A stretch of DNA of 64,000 bases, from the NCBI RefSeq assembly GCF_016863135.1, contig NZ_BOOH01000048.1, positions 113,014 through 177,013 of the forward strand, given 5' to 3'. Below, one piece after another: positions 25,755 through 34,648 of this stretch. A program made the translations under genes and the position numbers. Every line of letters begins with the position of its first letter. The stretch's first letter is position 1. The notes beneath the pieces were generated by a model, which was not told where the DNA came from, ran no database searches, and was given only the letters and a program-made list of their open reading frames with translations. The stretch is from Planobispora longispora. GTDB lineage: Bacteria > Actinomycetota > Actinomycetes > Streptosporangiales > Streptosporangiaceae.

Positions 25755-26171
25755 TCACTGAGTGTCCCCCGGAGCGGACGTCCGGGCGCGCTGCGCGGCG
25801 ACCTGGGTCACGCTGTCGGGCAGGGAGATGGAGGGGCAGTCCTTCCACAGGCGCTCCAGGGCGTAGAAGGTGCGGTCCTCTTCGTGCTGGACGTGGACGA
25901 CGATGTCGACGTAGTCCAGGAGGACCCACCTGCCCTCGCGCTCGCCCTCACGGCGGACGGGCTTGGCGTCGGCCTCGATCCGCAGCCGGTCCTCGATCTC
26001 GTCGACGATGGCGCGGACCTGACGGTCGTTGGTGGCGGAGCAGAGAAGGAAGGCGTCGGTGATGACGAGCTGATCGCTCACGTCGTAGGCGAGGATGTCG
26101 TCGGCCAGCTTGTCCGCGGCCGCCTCTGCGGCGATCCTCACGAGCTGGACGGATCTTTCGGTTGCTGTCAC
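25755..26171 (-). CDS. rsfS: Ribosome silencing factor RsfS (Iojap)
   Basis: The product has 138 residues from GTG 26171 (VTATERSVQLV). The Iojap/RsfS core is visible: DILAYDVSDQLVITDAFLLC, RQVRAIVDEIEDRL and GRWVLLDYVDIVVHV. RsfS binds ribosomal protein L14 and blocks joining of the subunits when nutrients are short. The open frame extends to 26213 without support. It normally follows nadD directly, but here about 8.8 kb of other genes separate them. Confidence 0.93.
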   Translation of the reverse strand: MTATERSVQLVRIAAEAAADKLADDILAYDVSDQLVITDAFLLCSATNDRQVRAIVDEIEDRLRIEADAKPVRREGEREGRWVLLDYVDIVVHVQHEEDRTFYALERLWKDCPSISLPDSVTQVAAQRARTSAPGDTQ

Positions 26172-26325
26172 GGTGTGGGTTAGTCCTCTGGTAGTCGGCC
26201 CTGTCATTCCCAAGGATCACCCTTAAGAATGCCCGGTGTGGCCCGTGTTGAAGAGTGGGCACGAGTACAACGCCTATGGTGTGCCACCCGATTCCACTCC
26301 GCAATCGAGAATCGGCGGGCCCGGG

Positions 26326-26396
26326 AGGGGCGTGTCAGGCGGCCGGGGTGTCGTGACTCTACCGGCAGGGGCGTGTCAGGCGGCCGGGGTGTTGTG
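26326..26396. repeat. 30-bp direct repeat covering the 3' end of the MFS gene
   Basis: Positions 26326-26355 and 26367-26396 match with one mismatch (period 41). The second copy contains the stop and last codons of the MFS gene, so the gene's tail was duplicated downstream. Confidence 0.7.
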
Positions 26397-27890
26397 GCGG
26401 CGCAGCATCGCGACCGCCGCGATCGCGAGCCCGGCGAAGACGACCGCGCTGACCGCCCCCACCGTGTTGAGCCCGGCGGTGAACGCCGCCCGCGCCTGCT
26501 CGAGCACCCAGGGCAGGTCGCCCGCCGCGCTCACCGCGACCGTGATGCTCTCGCGGGCCTCCTCCACCGGCAGGTGCTCGGGGAGCCGGTCCCGGTAGAT
26601 CGCGGTGCCCAGGCTCCCCAGCGCCGCCACGCCCACCGCGACCCCGAACTCGCCGCTCGTCTCCGACAACGACGCCGCGGCCCCGGCCTTCTCCGCGGGG
26701 GCGGCCGTCATGATCACACCGCTGCCCACGCCCATCGGCAGCGCGATGCCCGCCGAGGCCAGGACGAGCCCCGCCACGACCAGCCCGGTCCCGCCCACGC
26801 TCGGCACCTGCGTGTGCAGGAACAACCCCACCGTGCCCAGCGCCAGTCCGGCCGCCATCACGTACGCCGTGCCGATCCTGCGGGCCAGCGCGGGCGCCAG
26901 GGTCAGCGCGACGATCATCGCCAGGTTCTGCGGGATCAGCCACAGCCCGGCCTCCAGCGGCGACAGCGCCTGCACCGTCTGCAGGTACTGGGTGGTCATC
27001 AGCGTGGTGCCGGCCATCACGATCCCGCCGAGCGACATGATCCCGAGCGTGGCCGCGAAGGCGCGGTTGCCGAACAGGCGCAGGTCCAGCAGCGGGTTCG
27101 CCAGCCGGCGCTGCCGTCCGACGAACACCGCCCCGAACGCCAGCCCCGCCGCGACGGCCGCCACCGGCACCGGCTGCCAGCCGCCCCGCGCGACCTCCTT
27201 GAGCCCGTACACGACCGGCAGAATGGTGATCAGCGACAGTCCCACGCTGACCGGGTCGAGCCGCCCGGCCCGCGGATCGCGGCACTCGGGCAGCAGCGAC
27301 CGCCCGGCGGCCAGCAGCAGCGCCATGAACGGCACCCCCATCAGGAACACCGAGCCCCACCGGAACCGCTCGAGCAGCAGGCCGCCCACCAGCGGGCCGA
27401 TCGCCATGCCCAGCATGAAGCAGCCGTACCAGAGCCCGATGGCGGAGCCCAGCTGCTTGGCGTCCGTGAACATGTTCCGTACCAGCGCCATCGAGGACGG
27501 CATCAGCGCCGCGCCCGCGACGCCGAGCAGCACCCGGGCGGCGATGAGCATCTCGGCGCTGACCGAGAAGGCCGCGAGCACCGAGGCCGCGCCGAAGGCC
27601 GTCGCACTGATCGTCAGCAGCCGGCGCTGGCCGACCCTGTCCCCGAGCGTCCCCATCGTCACCAGGAACCCGGCCAGCATGAACGAGTAGACATCCATGA
27701 TCCACAACTGCTGCGGAGCGGAGGCGCCCAGGTCGGCGCTGAGGCGCGGCATCGCCAGGTAGAGCACGCTGCCGTCGATGGACAGCAGCAGGGGGACGGA
27801 GGCCAGGACGGCCAGTCCGGTCCATTCCCGCCGCCCCGCACGCGCGGCGGTGCCCGTCTCCGTGACTTTCGTCTCCATTGTGGTGTTCAT
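26376..27890 (-). CDS. DHA2 family MFS multidrug exporter (EmrB/QacA type), 14 membrane segments
   Basis: The product has 504 residues from ATG 27890, which has AGGGGAGA upstream; the open frame to 27968 is unlikely to be used. Family marks are the first segment with LLLSIDGSVLYLAMPRLSADL, motif A-like LGDRVGQRR, and motif C-like GVAGAALMPSSMALV. Such pumps export drugs by proton exchange. It is divergent from the third AfsR-like gene, with 90 bp between starts, an arrangement that suggests the regulator controls the pump. The conserved Asp in the first segment is present. Confidence 0.93.
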   Translation of the reverse strand: MNTTMETKVTETGTAARAGRREWTGLAVLASVPLLLSIDGSVLYLAMPRLSADLGASAPQQLWIMDVYSFMLAGFLVTMGTLGDRVGQRRLLTISATAFGAASVLAAFSVSAEMLIAARVLLGVAGAALMPSSMALVRNMFTDAKQLGSAIGLWYGCFMLGMAIGPLVGGLLLERFRWGSVFLMGVPFMALLLAAGRSLLPECRDPRAGRLDPVSVGLSLITILPVVYGLKEVARGGWQPVPVAAVAAGLAFGAVFVGRQRRLANPLLDLRLFGNRAFAATLGIMSLGGIVMAGTTLMTTQYLQTVQALSPLEAGLWLIPQNLAMIVALTLAPALARRIGTAYVMAAGLALGTVGLFLHTQVPSVGGTGLVVAGLVLASAGIALPMGVGSGVIMTAAPAEKAGAAASLSETSGEFGVAVGVAALGSLGTAIYRDRLPEHLPVEEARESITVAVSAAGDLPWVLEQARAAFTAGLNTVGAVSAVVFAGLAIAAVAMLRRHNTPAA

Positions 27891-27980
27891 CCCGGTCTCC
27901 CCTCGTGTTTCCACCACGATGCGGGAGCGGCCTTCAGGTGTTCTTCTCGCGCGCTTATGCCCACCCATAAGGTGACGAGC

Positions 27981-30900
27981 ATGCGTTTTGGGGTGCTGGG
28001 ACCACTGGCCGTCTGGACCGACGCGGGAGACCCCGTCGTCATCCCCGGGCTGAAGGTGCGCGCGTTACTCGCCGACCTGCTCGTACACGAGGGGCATCCC
28101 GTCTCGGCCGACCGGCTGGTCGACGACCTGTGGGGCGAGGAGCCGCCGGGCAATCCGGCCGGCGCGCTGCAGGTGCGCGTCTCCCAGCTGCGCAAGACGC
28201 TGGAGGACGCCGAGCCGGGCGGGAAGAACCTGATCGTCTCCCGCTCCCCCGGCTACCTGCTGCGCCCCGACCCCGGCGCGGTGGACGCGGTGCGCTTCGC
28301 CGACCTGCTGTCACGGGCCGAGGCGGCCGACAGCCCGCGGACCAGGGCGGAGTTGCTGGGCGACGCGCTGGCGTTGTGGCGGGGGCCGGCCTTCGCCGAC
28401 TTCGCCGACGAGGAGTACACCAGGTCGGCGATCGTACGGCTGGAGGAGCAGCGGCTGTCCGCGCTCGAACAGCGCGCCGAGGCCCGGCTGGAGCTGGGCG
28501 AGCACGGGTTGCTCGTGGGCGAGCTGGGCGACCTGGTGGCCAGGCATCCGCTCAGGGAGCGGCTGCGCGCCGTCCACATGCGCGCCCTGTACCGGGCGGG
28601 ACGCCAGAGCGAGGCCCTGGCCGGCTACACCGAGCTCCGCGAGCGCCTGGCCGAGGAGCTGGGCCTCGATCCCGGCCCCGAGCTGGCCGCGCTGTACCAG
28701 GCCATCCTCGGGCAGGATCCGGCGCTGAGCGTCCCGGCCGAGCGGCCCGTCACGAACCTGCCCGCCGCCGTCAGCAAGCTGATCGGACGGGACGGGGCCC
28801 TGGCCGAGATCTGCTCGCTGGCCGGGGACGAACGGCTGGTCACGCTCACCGGCCCCGGCGGCGTCGGCAAGACCCGGCTGGCGCTGGCGGCGGCCGCCCG
28901 GCTGGCGGACTCCTTCGAGGACGGCGCCTGGCTGGTGGAGCTGGACCACGGGACCCGCTCGCCGGCCGAGGCCGTCATGGCGGCGCTCGACATCAAGGAG
29001 GACGCGGGCCCGGCCACGCCCGCCGACCGGCTGGCGGACGCGCTGCGCTCCAGGCGGCTCCTGCTCGTGCTGGACAACTGCGAGCATCTCGTCGAGCAGG
29101 TCGCCGAGCTGGCCGAGCTGCTGCTGCGGGCCGTACCGGGGCTGCGCGTCCTGGCGACCAGCAGGGAGCCGCTGGCCGTGGACGGCGAGGTGCTGTGGGG
29201 CGTTCCGCCGCTGGACCTGCCCACCAGCGTGGACCTGACGGCCATGGCCAGGTCGGACGCCGTCAGGCTGTTCGTGGCGCGGGCCGCGGCCTCCGCGCGC
29301 GGGTTCGCGCTGGAGGCGGGCAACGCGCAGGCCGTCGCCCAGATCTGCCGGCGGCTGGACGGGATCCCGCTCGCGCTGGAGCTGGCGGCGACGCGGGTGC
29401 GGGCGCTCGGCGTCCAGGGCGTGGCGGCCAGGCTCGACGACAGGTTCCGGCTGCTGGCCTCCGGTCAGCGGGGCGCGCCGCCGCGCCAGCAGACGCTGAC
29501 GGCGGTGATCGACTGGAGCTGGGAGCTGCTGACGGACGAGGAGCGCCGGGTGCTGCGGCGGCTGGCCGTCCACCGCGACGGCTGCACGCTGGAGGCGGCC
29601 GAGTCGGTGTGCGGCGAGGACGGGCTCGACGTGCTCGACCTGCTGGCCAGGCTGGTCGACCGCTCGCTCGTGGTGATGGTCGAAGGCGCGGCGGGCGTGC
29701 GCTACCGGCTGCTGGAGTCGGTGGCGGAGTACTGCCTGCGGCGGTTGTCCGAAGCGGGCGAGCTGGCTTCGGCGCGTGACGCGCACCTGCGGCACTACCT
29801 GGAGCTGGCCGTGACGGCGGAGCCCCGGCTGTACGGGCACGAGCAGCGGGAATGGCTGCTGCGTCTGGACGCGGAGGCCGCCAACCTGCGTACGGCACTC
29901 GACACGGCGGCCGGGCGGCCGGACGCGCTGACGATGGTGAACGCGCTGGCGTGGTACTGGTTCCTGCGCGGCCGGCTGGCGGAGGGCAAGCGGGAGCTGG
30001 AGGCCGCGCTGGCCGCGGCCGGGACGGACCGCGACAAGACGGACCGCGACAAGACGGACCGCGACAAGACGGACCGCGACAAGACGGACCGCGACAAGAC
30101 GGACCGCGACAGGACGGACCGCGACGGGACGGACCGCGACGGGACACCGGACGCGCCCGGCGACGCCGCGGTCATGGCCGGCGACGCCGCGGGCGTGGCC
30201 GGTGACACCGCGGGCGTGGCCGGTGACACCGCGGGCGTGGCCGGTGACACCGCGGGCGTGGCCGGTGACACCGCGGGCGTGGCAGTCGGCGACGGGCGCG
30301 ACCGGGCGGCGGCCTGGCACGCCGGGTTCGCGATGATGCTGGGCGAGGAGATCGACTGGGAGCCGGTGCTGGACAGGCTCCGCGACCCCGGGCAGAAGGC
30401 CAGGGCCGGGCTGTTCGTCTCCATGGCCGTGCCCGATCTGCCCACCGGCCAGGAGCTGGTGGACCGGGCGCTGGCCACGTTCCGCGGGATCGGCGACCGG
30501 TGGGGCATCGCAGCCGCGCTGAGCAGGCGGGCCCGCGAGTCCTTCACCCGGCGGGACTATCGGACGCTGGAGCGCGACGCCGACGAGAGCGCCCGGCTGT
30601 TCGCGTCGCTCGGCGACCGCTGGGGGCAGCTGCAGGCCACGGAGTGGCTGGCCGGGCTGGCGGAGACGACCGGCGACGGCGAACGGGCCATGCGGCTGTT
30701 CGGCGAGGGCCTGCGTCTGGCCGAGGACCTGGGACTGTGGTCCGACGTGGCGCGGCACACGGGCTGGCTGGGATGGACCTCCCTGCAGGCCGGCGCGTAC
30801 GAGCGGGCCATGGAGTTCTCCGAGCGGGCCGGGAGGCTGGCCGCCGCGCAGGGCTACCGGGAGGGCATGGTCATGGCCGAGATGGTCCTGGCCTTCTCCG

Positions 30901-31484
30901 CCCGCCGTGCCGGCCGCCTGGATCTGGCGGAAACGCACCTGCTCCACCTGCTGGAGGGCGTGCCCAGGGATCCGGAGGCCGAGCCCTCGCTGCACCTGCC
31001 GACCGTGCTCATCGAGCTCGGCTTCCTCACCGAGCTGCGCGGCGACCCGGCGGCGGCCCGGGAACTGCACCGGGAGGCGCTGATCGCCGCCCAGCGCATC
31101 GGCGATCCCGGGACGGCGACGCTCGCCGTGGAGGGCGCGGCCGCCGCCGCAGTCGCCGCAGCCACCGGCGCCGCCAGGGCCGCCGAGACCGCGGAGACCG
31201 CCGCAGCCACCGGGACCGCCGAGACCGCCGCAGCCACCGGGACCGCCAGGGCCTCCGAGACCGCCGGGGGCGCCGGGGCGGACGCGGCCGGGCGGGCCGC
31301 GCGGCTGCTCGGGCTGGCCGCCGCGTCCCGCGAGTCCATCCAGGTGCCCGCCGGTCCGTCGGAGCGGGACGACATCGCGCGCGCCACGGCCCGGGCCCGC
31401 GAGGCGCTCGGCGAGGAGGCGTTCACCGCCGCGTACGAGGAGGGCACGCGTCTCAAGCTGGACGACGCCCTCGACCTGGTCTGA
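27981..31484 (+). CDS. AfsR/SARP-type transcriptional regulator with NB-ARC ATPase and TPR domains (3)
   Basis: The product has 1167 residues from ATG 27981 behind AAGGTGA. The frame is open far upstream, but that part is antisense to the MFS gene. The winged helix is at MRFGVLGPLAVW, the activation domain to about residue 240, the P-loop at LTGPGGVGKTRLALAA and Walker B at LLLVLDNCEH. In the TPR half two minisatellites encode TDRDK and GDTAGVA repeats (residues about 680-770), and an Ala/Thr/Glu-rich stretch lies near residue 1055-1100. The repeats replace part of a helical region and look like a flexible insert. The divergent exporter is the obvious candidate target (inference). Confidence 0.92.
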   Translation: MRFGVLGPLAVWTDAGDPVVIPGLKVRALLADLLVHEGHPVSADRLVDDLWGEEPPGNPAGALQVRVSQLRKTLEDAEPGGKNLIVSRSPGYLLRPDPGAVDAVRFADLLSRAEAADSPRTRAELLGDALALWRGPAFADFADEEYTRSAIVRLEEQRLSALEQRAEARLELGEHGLLVGELGDLVARHPLRERLRAVHMRALYRAGRQSEALAGYTELRERLAEELGLDPGPELAALYQAILGQDPALSVPAERPVTNLPAAVSKLIGRDGALAEICSLAGDERLVTLTGPGGVGKTRLALAAAARLADSFEDGAWLVELDHGTRSPAEAVMAALDIKEDAGPATPADRLADALRSRRLLLVLDNCEHLVEQVAELAELLLRAVPGLRVLATSREPLAVDGEVLWGVPPLDLPTSVDLTAMARSDAVRLFVARAAASARGFALEAGNAQAVAQICRRLDGIPLALELAATRVRALGVQGVAARLDDRFRLLASGQRGAPPRQQTLTAVIDWSWELLTDEERRVLRRLAVHRDGCTLEAAESVCGEDGLDVLDLLARLVDRSLVVMVEGAAGVRYRLLESVAEYCLRRLSEAGELASARDAHLRHYLELAVTAEPRLYGHEQREWLLRLDAEAANLRTALDTAAGRPDALTMVNALAWYWFLRGRLAEGKRELEAALAAAGTDRDKTDRDKTDRDKTDRDKTDRDKTDRDRTDRDGTDRDGTPDAPGDAAVMAGDAAGVAGDTAGVAGDTAGVAGDTAGVAGDTAGVAVGDGRDRAAAWHAGFAMMLGEEIDWEPVLDRLRDPGQKARAGLFVSMAVPDLPTGQELVDRALATFRGIGDRWGIAAALSRRARESFTRRDYRTLERDADESARLFASLGDRWGQLQATEWLAGLAETTGDGERAMRLFGEGLRLAEDLGLWSDVARHTGWLGWTSLQAGAYERAMEFSERAGRLAAAQGYREGMVMAEMVLAFSARRAGRLDLAETHLLHLLEGVPRDPEAEPSLHLPTVLIELGFLTELRGDPAAARELHREALIAAQRIGDPGTATLAVEGAAAAAVAAATGAARAAETAETAAATGTAETAAATGTARASETAGGAGADAAGRAARLLGLAAASRESIQVPAGPSERDDIARATARAREALGEEAFTAAYEEGTRLKLDDALDLV
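30024..30143 (+). repeat. 15-bp in-frame minisatellite, eight units (TDRDK/TDRDG)
   Basis: Eight tandem units of ACGGACCGCGACAAG occur: five exact, then one with AGG and two with GGG as last codon. They encode five TDRDK, one TDRDR and two TDRDG. The near identity of the first five units points to recent slippage. Confidence 0.92.
30159..30284 (+). repeat. 21-bp in-frame minisatellite, six units (GDTAGVA)
   Basis: Six units encode GDAAVMA, GDAAGVA and four GDTAGVA. The last four are identical or nearly so at DNA level. Together with the 15-bp array it forms a repeat block of about 260 bp. Confidence 0.9.
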
Positions 31485-31515
31485 GCGGGCGGACCAGTCG
31501 GCATTCCCGGCCCGG

Positions 31516-31710
31516 CGATCCGTACGGCAGACCTCCTCGACGCACTCAGCTCAGCAGTCCGTACGGCAGACCTCCCCCACGCGCTCAGCTCAGCGATCCG
31601 TACGGCAGACCTCCTCGACGCGCTCAGCTCAGCAGTCCGTACGGCAGACCTCCTCGACCCGCTCAGCCCGGCGATCCGTACGGCAGGCCTCCTCGACGTG
31701 TTCGGCCAGG
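31516..31710. repeat. 39-bp tandem repeat, five units, overlapping the 3' end of an SRPBCC gene
   Basis: Five units of 39 bp (starts 31516, 31555, 31594, 31633, 31672), each with CCGTACGGCAG, form the array. The two nearest the gene are translated as 13-residue blocks ending CRTDR and CRTDC. The stop codon at 31629-31631 falls at the unit 3/4 boundary, so the rest is untranslated. Confidence 0.9.
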
Positions 31711-32132
31711 CGTTCGAAGAACTCGATCCAACCCGCCCTGGCCTGCTCGGCGTGCTCCCGGTCGGTGTTCACCCCGAACTGATGGAAGCGCATCTCCGTC
31801 ACGCCGTCCACCTCCGCCAGGCTCAGCGTCACCACGGAGGCGGGCGCATCGCCGGGATTGTCCGGGTCGCCGGTCGTGAAGACCAGCCGCTCGGGCTCCG
31901 CGACCTCCCGGTACATCCCGTTCAAGGTGACCTCGAACCCCTCCTCGCCCACCAGTGTGGCGCGCCAGACCCCACCGGGCCAGGCGTCCAGGACGATCCG
32001 CCCGACAGGCGTGGCCAGCGTGCGGGGACCGAACCAGCGGGAGAAGCGCTCGGGCTCGGTCCACGCGGCGTACACCAGCTCGCGGGGCGCGTCGAAGGTG
32101 CGGATGATCTCGTACTCGGCGGTCTGGGCCAT
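31629..32132 (-). CDS. SRPBCC/AHSA1-like protein with repeat-derived C-terminus
   Basis: The product has 167 residues from ATG 32132 (MAQTAEYEIIRTFDAPRELV). The activator-of-Hsp90-ATPase-like fold is recognised from WTEPERFSRWFGPR, LDAWPGGVWRATLV and the C-terminal helix WIEFFERLAEHVEEA. The last about 25 residues come from a 39-bp tandem repeat and duplicate VEExCRTD, adding two Cys. The open frame extends 16 codons upstream without support. Members bind small hydrophobic ligands; some act in resistance or stress. It is convergent with the third AfsR-like gene. Confidence 0.87.
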   Translation of the reverse strand: MAQTAEYEIIRTFDAPRELVYAAWTEPERFSRWFGPRTLATPVGRIVLDAWPGGVWRATLVGEEGFEVTLNGMYREVAEPERLVFTTGDPDNPGDAPASVVTLSLAEVDGVTEMRFHQFGVNTDREHAEQARAGWIEFFERLAEHVEEACRTDRRAERVEEVCRTDC

Positions 32133-32212
32133 CGTGGCGTCCCCTCGCTGCTGCGGTTTGCCCGGTTGCGACGGTTCCACGGTGCTCGACCGGCCTTACG
32201 GTCTCCTTCCCA

Positions 32213-32267
32213 TGCCCTTAAGGCCTCCGGTGCCCTTAAAACCTCTGCTGCCCTCAAAGCCCTCCGG
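32213..32267. repeat. 18-bp tandem repeat, three imperfect units, between divergent genes
   Basis: Three units start with TGCCCTTAA or TGCCCTCAA at 32213, 32231 and 32249. They lie in the 204-bp divergent region between the SRPBCC and reductase genes, so they could be repeated operator sites or chance slippage. Confidence 0.55.
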
Positions 32268-32336
32268 CGTCATCCGGCGCCGCCCCGGTCAGCCGTCCTC
32301 GTCGCGCCGATGAACGGACGTGAGAGGATCGGCACC

Positions 32337-32804
32337 GTGTCGCGAGATGTCCGGCGTCTGCTGATCGTGCACCACACCGCCTCGCCCGCGCTGCGGGAAC
32401 TCTTCGAGACGGTACGGCGCGGCGCCGCCACCGACGAGGTCGAGGGCGTGGAGGTGGTCGCCCGCGCTGCGCTGCGCGCCACCGCCGTCGACGTGTTCGA
32501 GGCCGACGGCGTCATCCTGGGCACACCGGTCAACATCGGTTACATGAGCGGGGCGCTCAAGCACTTCTTCGACACGGTCTACTACCCCTGCCTGGAGGAG
32601 ACCCGGCGCCTGCCGTACGCGCTGTACGTGCACGGCAACAACGACGCGACCGGCGCCGTCCGCGCGGTGGAGTCGATCGCCGCCGGGCTCGGCTGGGAGC
32701 GGGTCCACCGGCCGGTGACGGTGACGGGCGCGCCGGGCAAGGAAGACCTGACGGCCTGCTGGGAGCTCGGCGCCACGGTCGCCGCGACGATCAGCCCCGG
32801 GTGA
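32337..32804 (+). CDS. NADPH-dependent FMN reductase/flavodoxin family protein
   Basis: The product has 155 residues from GTG 32337, which has GAGAGG 10 bases upstream; ATG 32310 is an alternative start. The flavodoxin-like fold is seen in RRLLIVHHTASPALRELFE (phosphate loop) and DGVILGTPVNIGYMSGALKH, the latter the FMN-binding 60s loop of the NADPH-dependent FMN reductase family, then LPYALYVHGNNDATGAVRAV. Such proteins reduce flavins, quinones or azo compounds. It is followed by a strong terminator shared with the convergent exporter. No pathway is evident. Confidence 0.88.
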   Translation: MSRDVRRLLIVHHTASPALRELFETVRRGAATDEVEGVEVVARAALRATAVDVFEADGVILGTPVNIGYMSGALKHFFDTVYYPCLEETRRLPYALYVHGNNDATGAVRAVESIAAGLGWERVHRPVTVTGAPGKEDLTACWELGATVAATISPG

Positions 32805-32934
32805 CGGCGGGGTCCGGGTCCGGCCGTTTCCCGGCGCCGGCCGCCGGCGTGCCGCCCGGACCTCCCGCGCCGCGCCCGCCGGACGGGCCTTCCGCCTCGC
32901 GCCCGCCGACGACCCGGCTGCGGCCCCGAACATG

Positions 32935-32981
32935 ATCTGCCGCTTGCCGGGCGGGAACAGCCCGCCCGGCAAGCGGCAGAT
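32935..32981. terminator. Very strong convergent terminator (21-bp perfect stem)
   Basis: The arms at 32935-32955 and 32961-32981 are exact reverse complements with a 5-nt loop (AACAG). It lies between the plus-strand reductase and the minus-strand exporter and can serve both. T-runs are lacking. Confidence 0.85.
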
Positions 32982-33004
32982 GGGAGCGTCTCGTCACACC
33001 GCCG

Positions 33005-34495
33005 TCAGGACGACTTCATCGGCAGGGCTTCCTCGAACTCGTCGGCGCCGTCCGCATGCCCGCCCGCGCTGTCCGCGCGGGCCGGCAGGAGCAGGGCGGT
33101 GGCGATCACGGCCAGGGACAACACCGCGCCGATGATGAAGGCCAGCCGCATGCCGCCGAGGCTGGCGAGCGCCTCCGTGGCTCCCTCGGACTTCAGGGCG
33201 TCGGTTCGCGCGCTCATCACGGTGATCACGAGCGCGGTGCCGAAGGCCGCGGCGACCTGCTGCAGCGTGCTCAGGATCGAACTGCCGTGGGAGTAGAGCG
33301 GCGGGGGGACCGCTCCGAGCCCGAGGGTGAACACCGGGGTGAAGGTCGCGGCCAGGCCCACCATCAGCAGCGCGTGCAGACCGAGGAGCTGCCAGTACGG
33401 CATGGTCATCGTGACCTGCGTGAAGCCGGCGAGCGCGAGCGTGATCGCGATCGAGCCGGGGATGATCAGAACCCGGCCGCCGAACCGGTCGAACAGGCGG
33501 CCGACGGTCGGACCGAGCAGCCCCATCGCGAGGCCGCCCGGCATCACGAGGAGCCCGGTCTCCAGGGGGCTGAGCCCGCGGAGGTTCTGCAGGTACAGCG
33601 GGAGCAGGACCATCGAGCCGAGCATCGCCATGAAGGCCACCGACATCATGATCAGTGCGACCGTGTAGGTGCGGTGGCGCAGGGTGCGCAGGTCCATCAG
33701 CGGCACGCCGCGCTTCTGCAGGGACAGCTGGCGGACGACGAAGGCGGCGATGGCGATCAGGCCCGCGGCCACGATCGCGGCGGCGGCCCGGGCGTCACCG
33801 CCCTCGAACTGGCTCAGCCCGTAGACCAGGCCGCCGAAGCCGGCGGCGGCGGTCACCACGCTCAACCAGTCGATGGTGCTGAACTTGGGCTCTCCGACGT
33901 TCTTGAGCTGCTTCAGGCCGCTCCATGTGATCACGGCGGCGATGGGGAGCACCACGGCGAACAGCAGCCGCCAGGACCCGAACTGGAGGATCACCCCCGA
34001 GACCGCCGGGCCCATCGCGGGCGCGACCGAGATCGCCAGGGTGACGTTGCCCATCACGCGGCCCCGGTCCGACTCCGGCACGACCTGCATCAACGTGGTC
34101 ATCAGCAGCGGCATCATCACGGCCGTCCCCGACGCCTGGATGATGCGGGCGCCCAGCAGCACCTCGAACGTCGGCGCGACGGCGGCCAGCGCCGTACCGA
34201 GCAGGAACAGGCCCATCGCGGTGGAGTATGCGCGGCGGGTGGTCACCCGCTGCAGGAACCATCCGGTGATCGGGATGACGGCGGCCATGGTCAGCATGAA
34301 CGCGGTCGAGAGCCACTGCGCGGTCTGCTCGGTGATGTGCAGCGCGTCCATCAACCGCGGGATCGCGTTGATCATGATCGTCTCGTTGAGGATGACCACG
34401 AACGTGGCGAGAACCAGCAGCCGGATCACGGCCGGGGTGCGACCTGGACTGGCGGTCGCGGACGTGGCGGGTGAGTCAAGCTGTGCGGTGGACAC
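33005..34495 (-). CDS. DHA2 family MFS exporter (EmrB/QacA type)
   Basis: The product is a 496-residue protein with about 14 membrane segments. The first segment has VILNETIMINAIPRLMDAL, the D/N-E pattern of DHA2 pumps; motif A-like RVTTRRAYS and motif C-like SVAPAMGPAVSGVIL follow. It starts at ATG 34495. The upstream region down to the small ORF at 34.6-34.8 kb is AT-richer (GTATCCCGACAATCC on the minus strand) and holds its promoter. No regulator is adjacent, so control is unknown. It is the second DHA2 pump in this inserted block. Confidence 0.93.
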   Translation of the reverse strand: MSTAQLDSPATSATASPGRTPAVIRLLVLATFVVILNETIMINAIPRLMDALHITEQTAQWLSTAFMLTMAAVIPITGWFLQRVTTRRAYSTAMGLFLLGTALAAVAPTFEVLLGARIIQASGTAVMMPLLMTTLMQVVPESDRGRVMGNVTLAISVAPAMGPAVSGVILQFGSWRLLFAVVLPIAAVITWSGLKQLKNVGEPKFSTIDWLSVVTAAAGFGGLVYGLSQFEGGDARAAAAIVAAGLIAIAAFVVRQLSLQKRGVPLMDLRTLRHRTYTVALIMMSVAFMAMLGSMVLLPLYLQNLRGLSPLETGLLVMPGGLAMGLLGPTVGRLFDRFGGRVLIIPGSIAITLALAGFTQVTMTMPYWQLLGLHALLMVGLAATFTPVFTLGLGAVPPPLYSHGSSILSTLQQVAAAFGTALVITVMSARTDALKSEGATEALASLGGMRLAFIIGAVLSLAVIATALLLPARADSAGGHADGADEFEEALPMKSS

Positions 34496-34648
34496 GGCAC
34501 CTCAATCAGGATTGTCGGGATACGACGCGGATATGGCTGACATCTCAGCCCTGGGCCTCATAAGAAGCTGTCGTCATGCAAAGACTGACAGGCACCACCG
34601 ACAAAACTCCTCGCCCGCATCCAGCATTCCGACAAGCGACGTGAGATG

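Noticed and set aside
26229..27980. N-terminal extension of the third AfsR-like gene by 584 codons
   Set aside because: The extension is antisense to the MFS exporter and non-coding in composition. The winged helix begins exactly at ATG 27981 with a ribosome-binding site.
30024..30284. A CRISPR array, suggested by short regular repeats
   Set aside because: The repeats are directly tandem without spacers and lie in frame inside a coding sequence.
940..31484. A secondary-metabolite gene cluster, suggested by AfsR-like regulators and exporters
   Set aside because: No polyketide, peptide, terpene or other biosynthetic core enzymes are in the window; only regulators, exporters and ligand-binding-type proteins are present.
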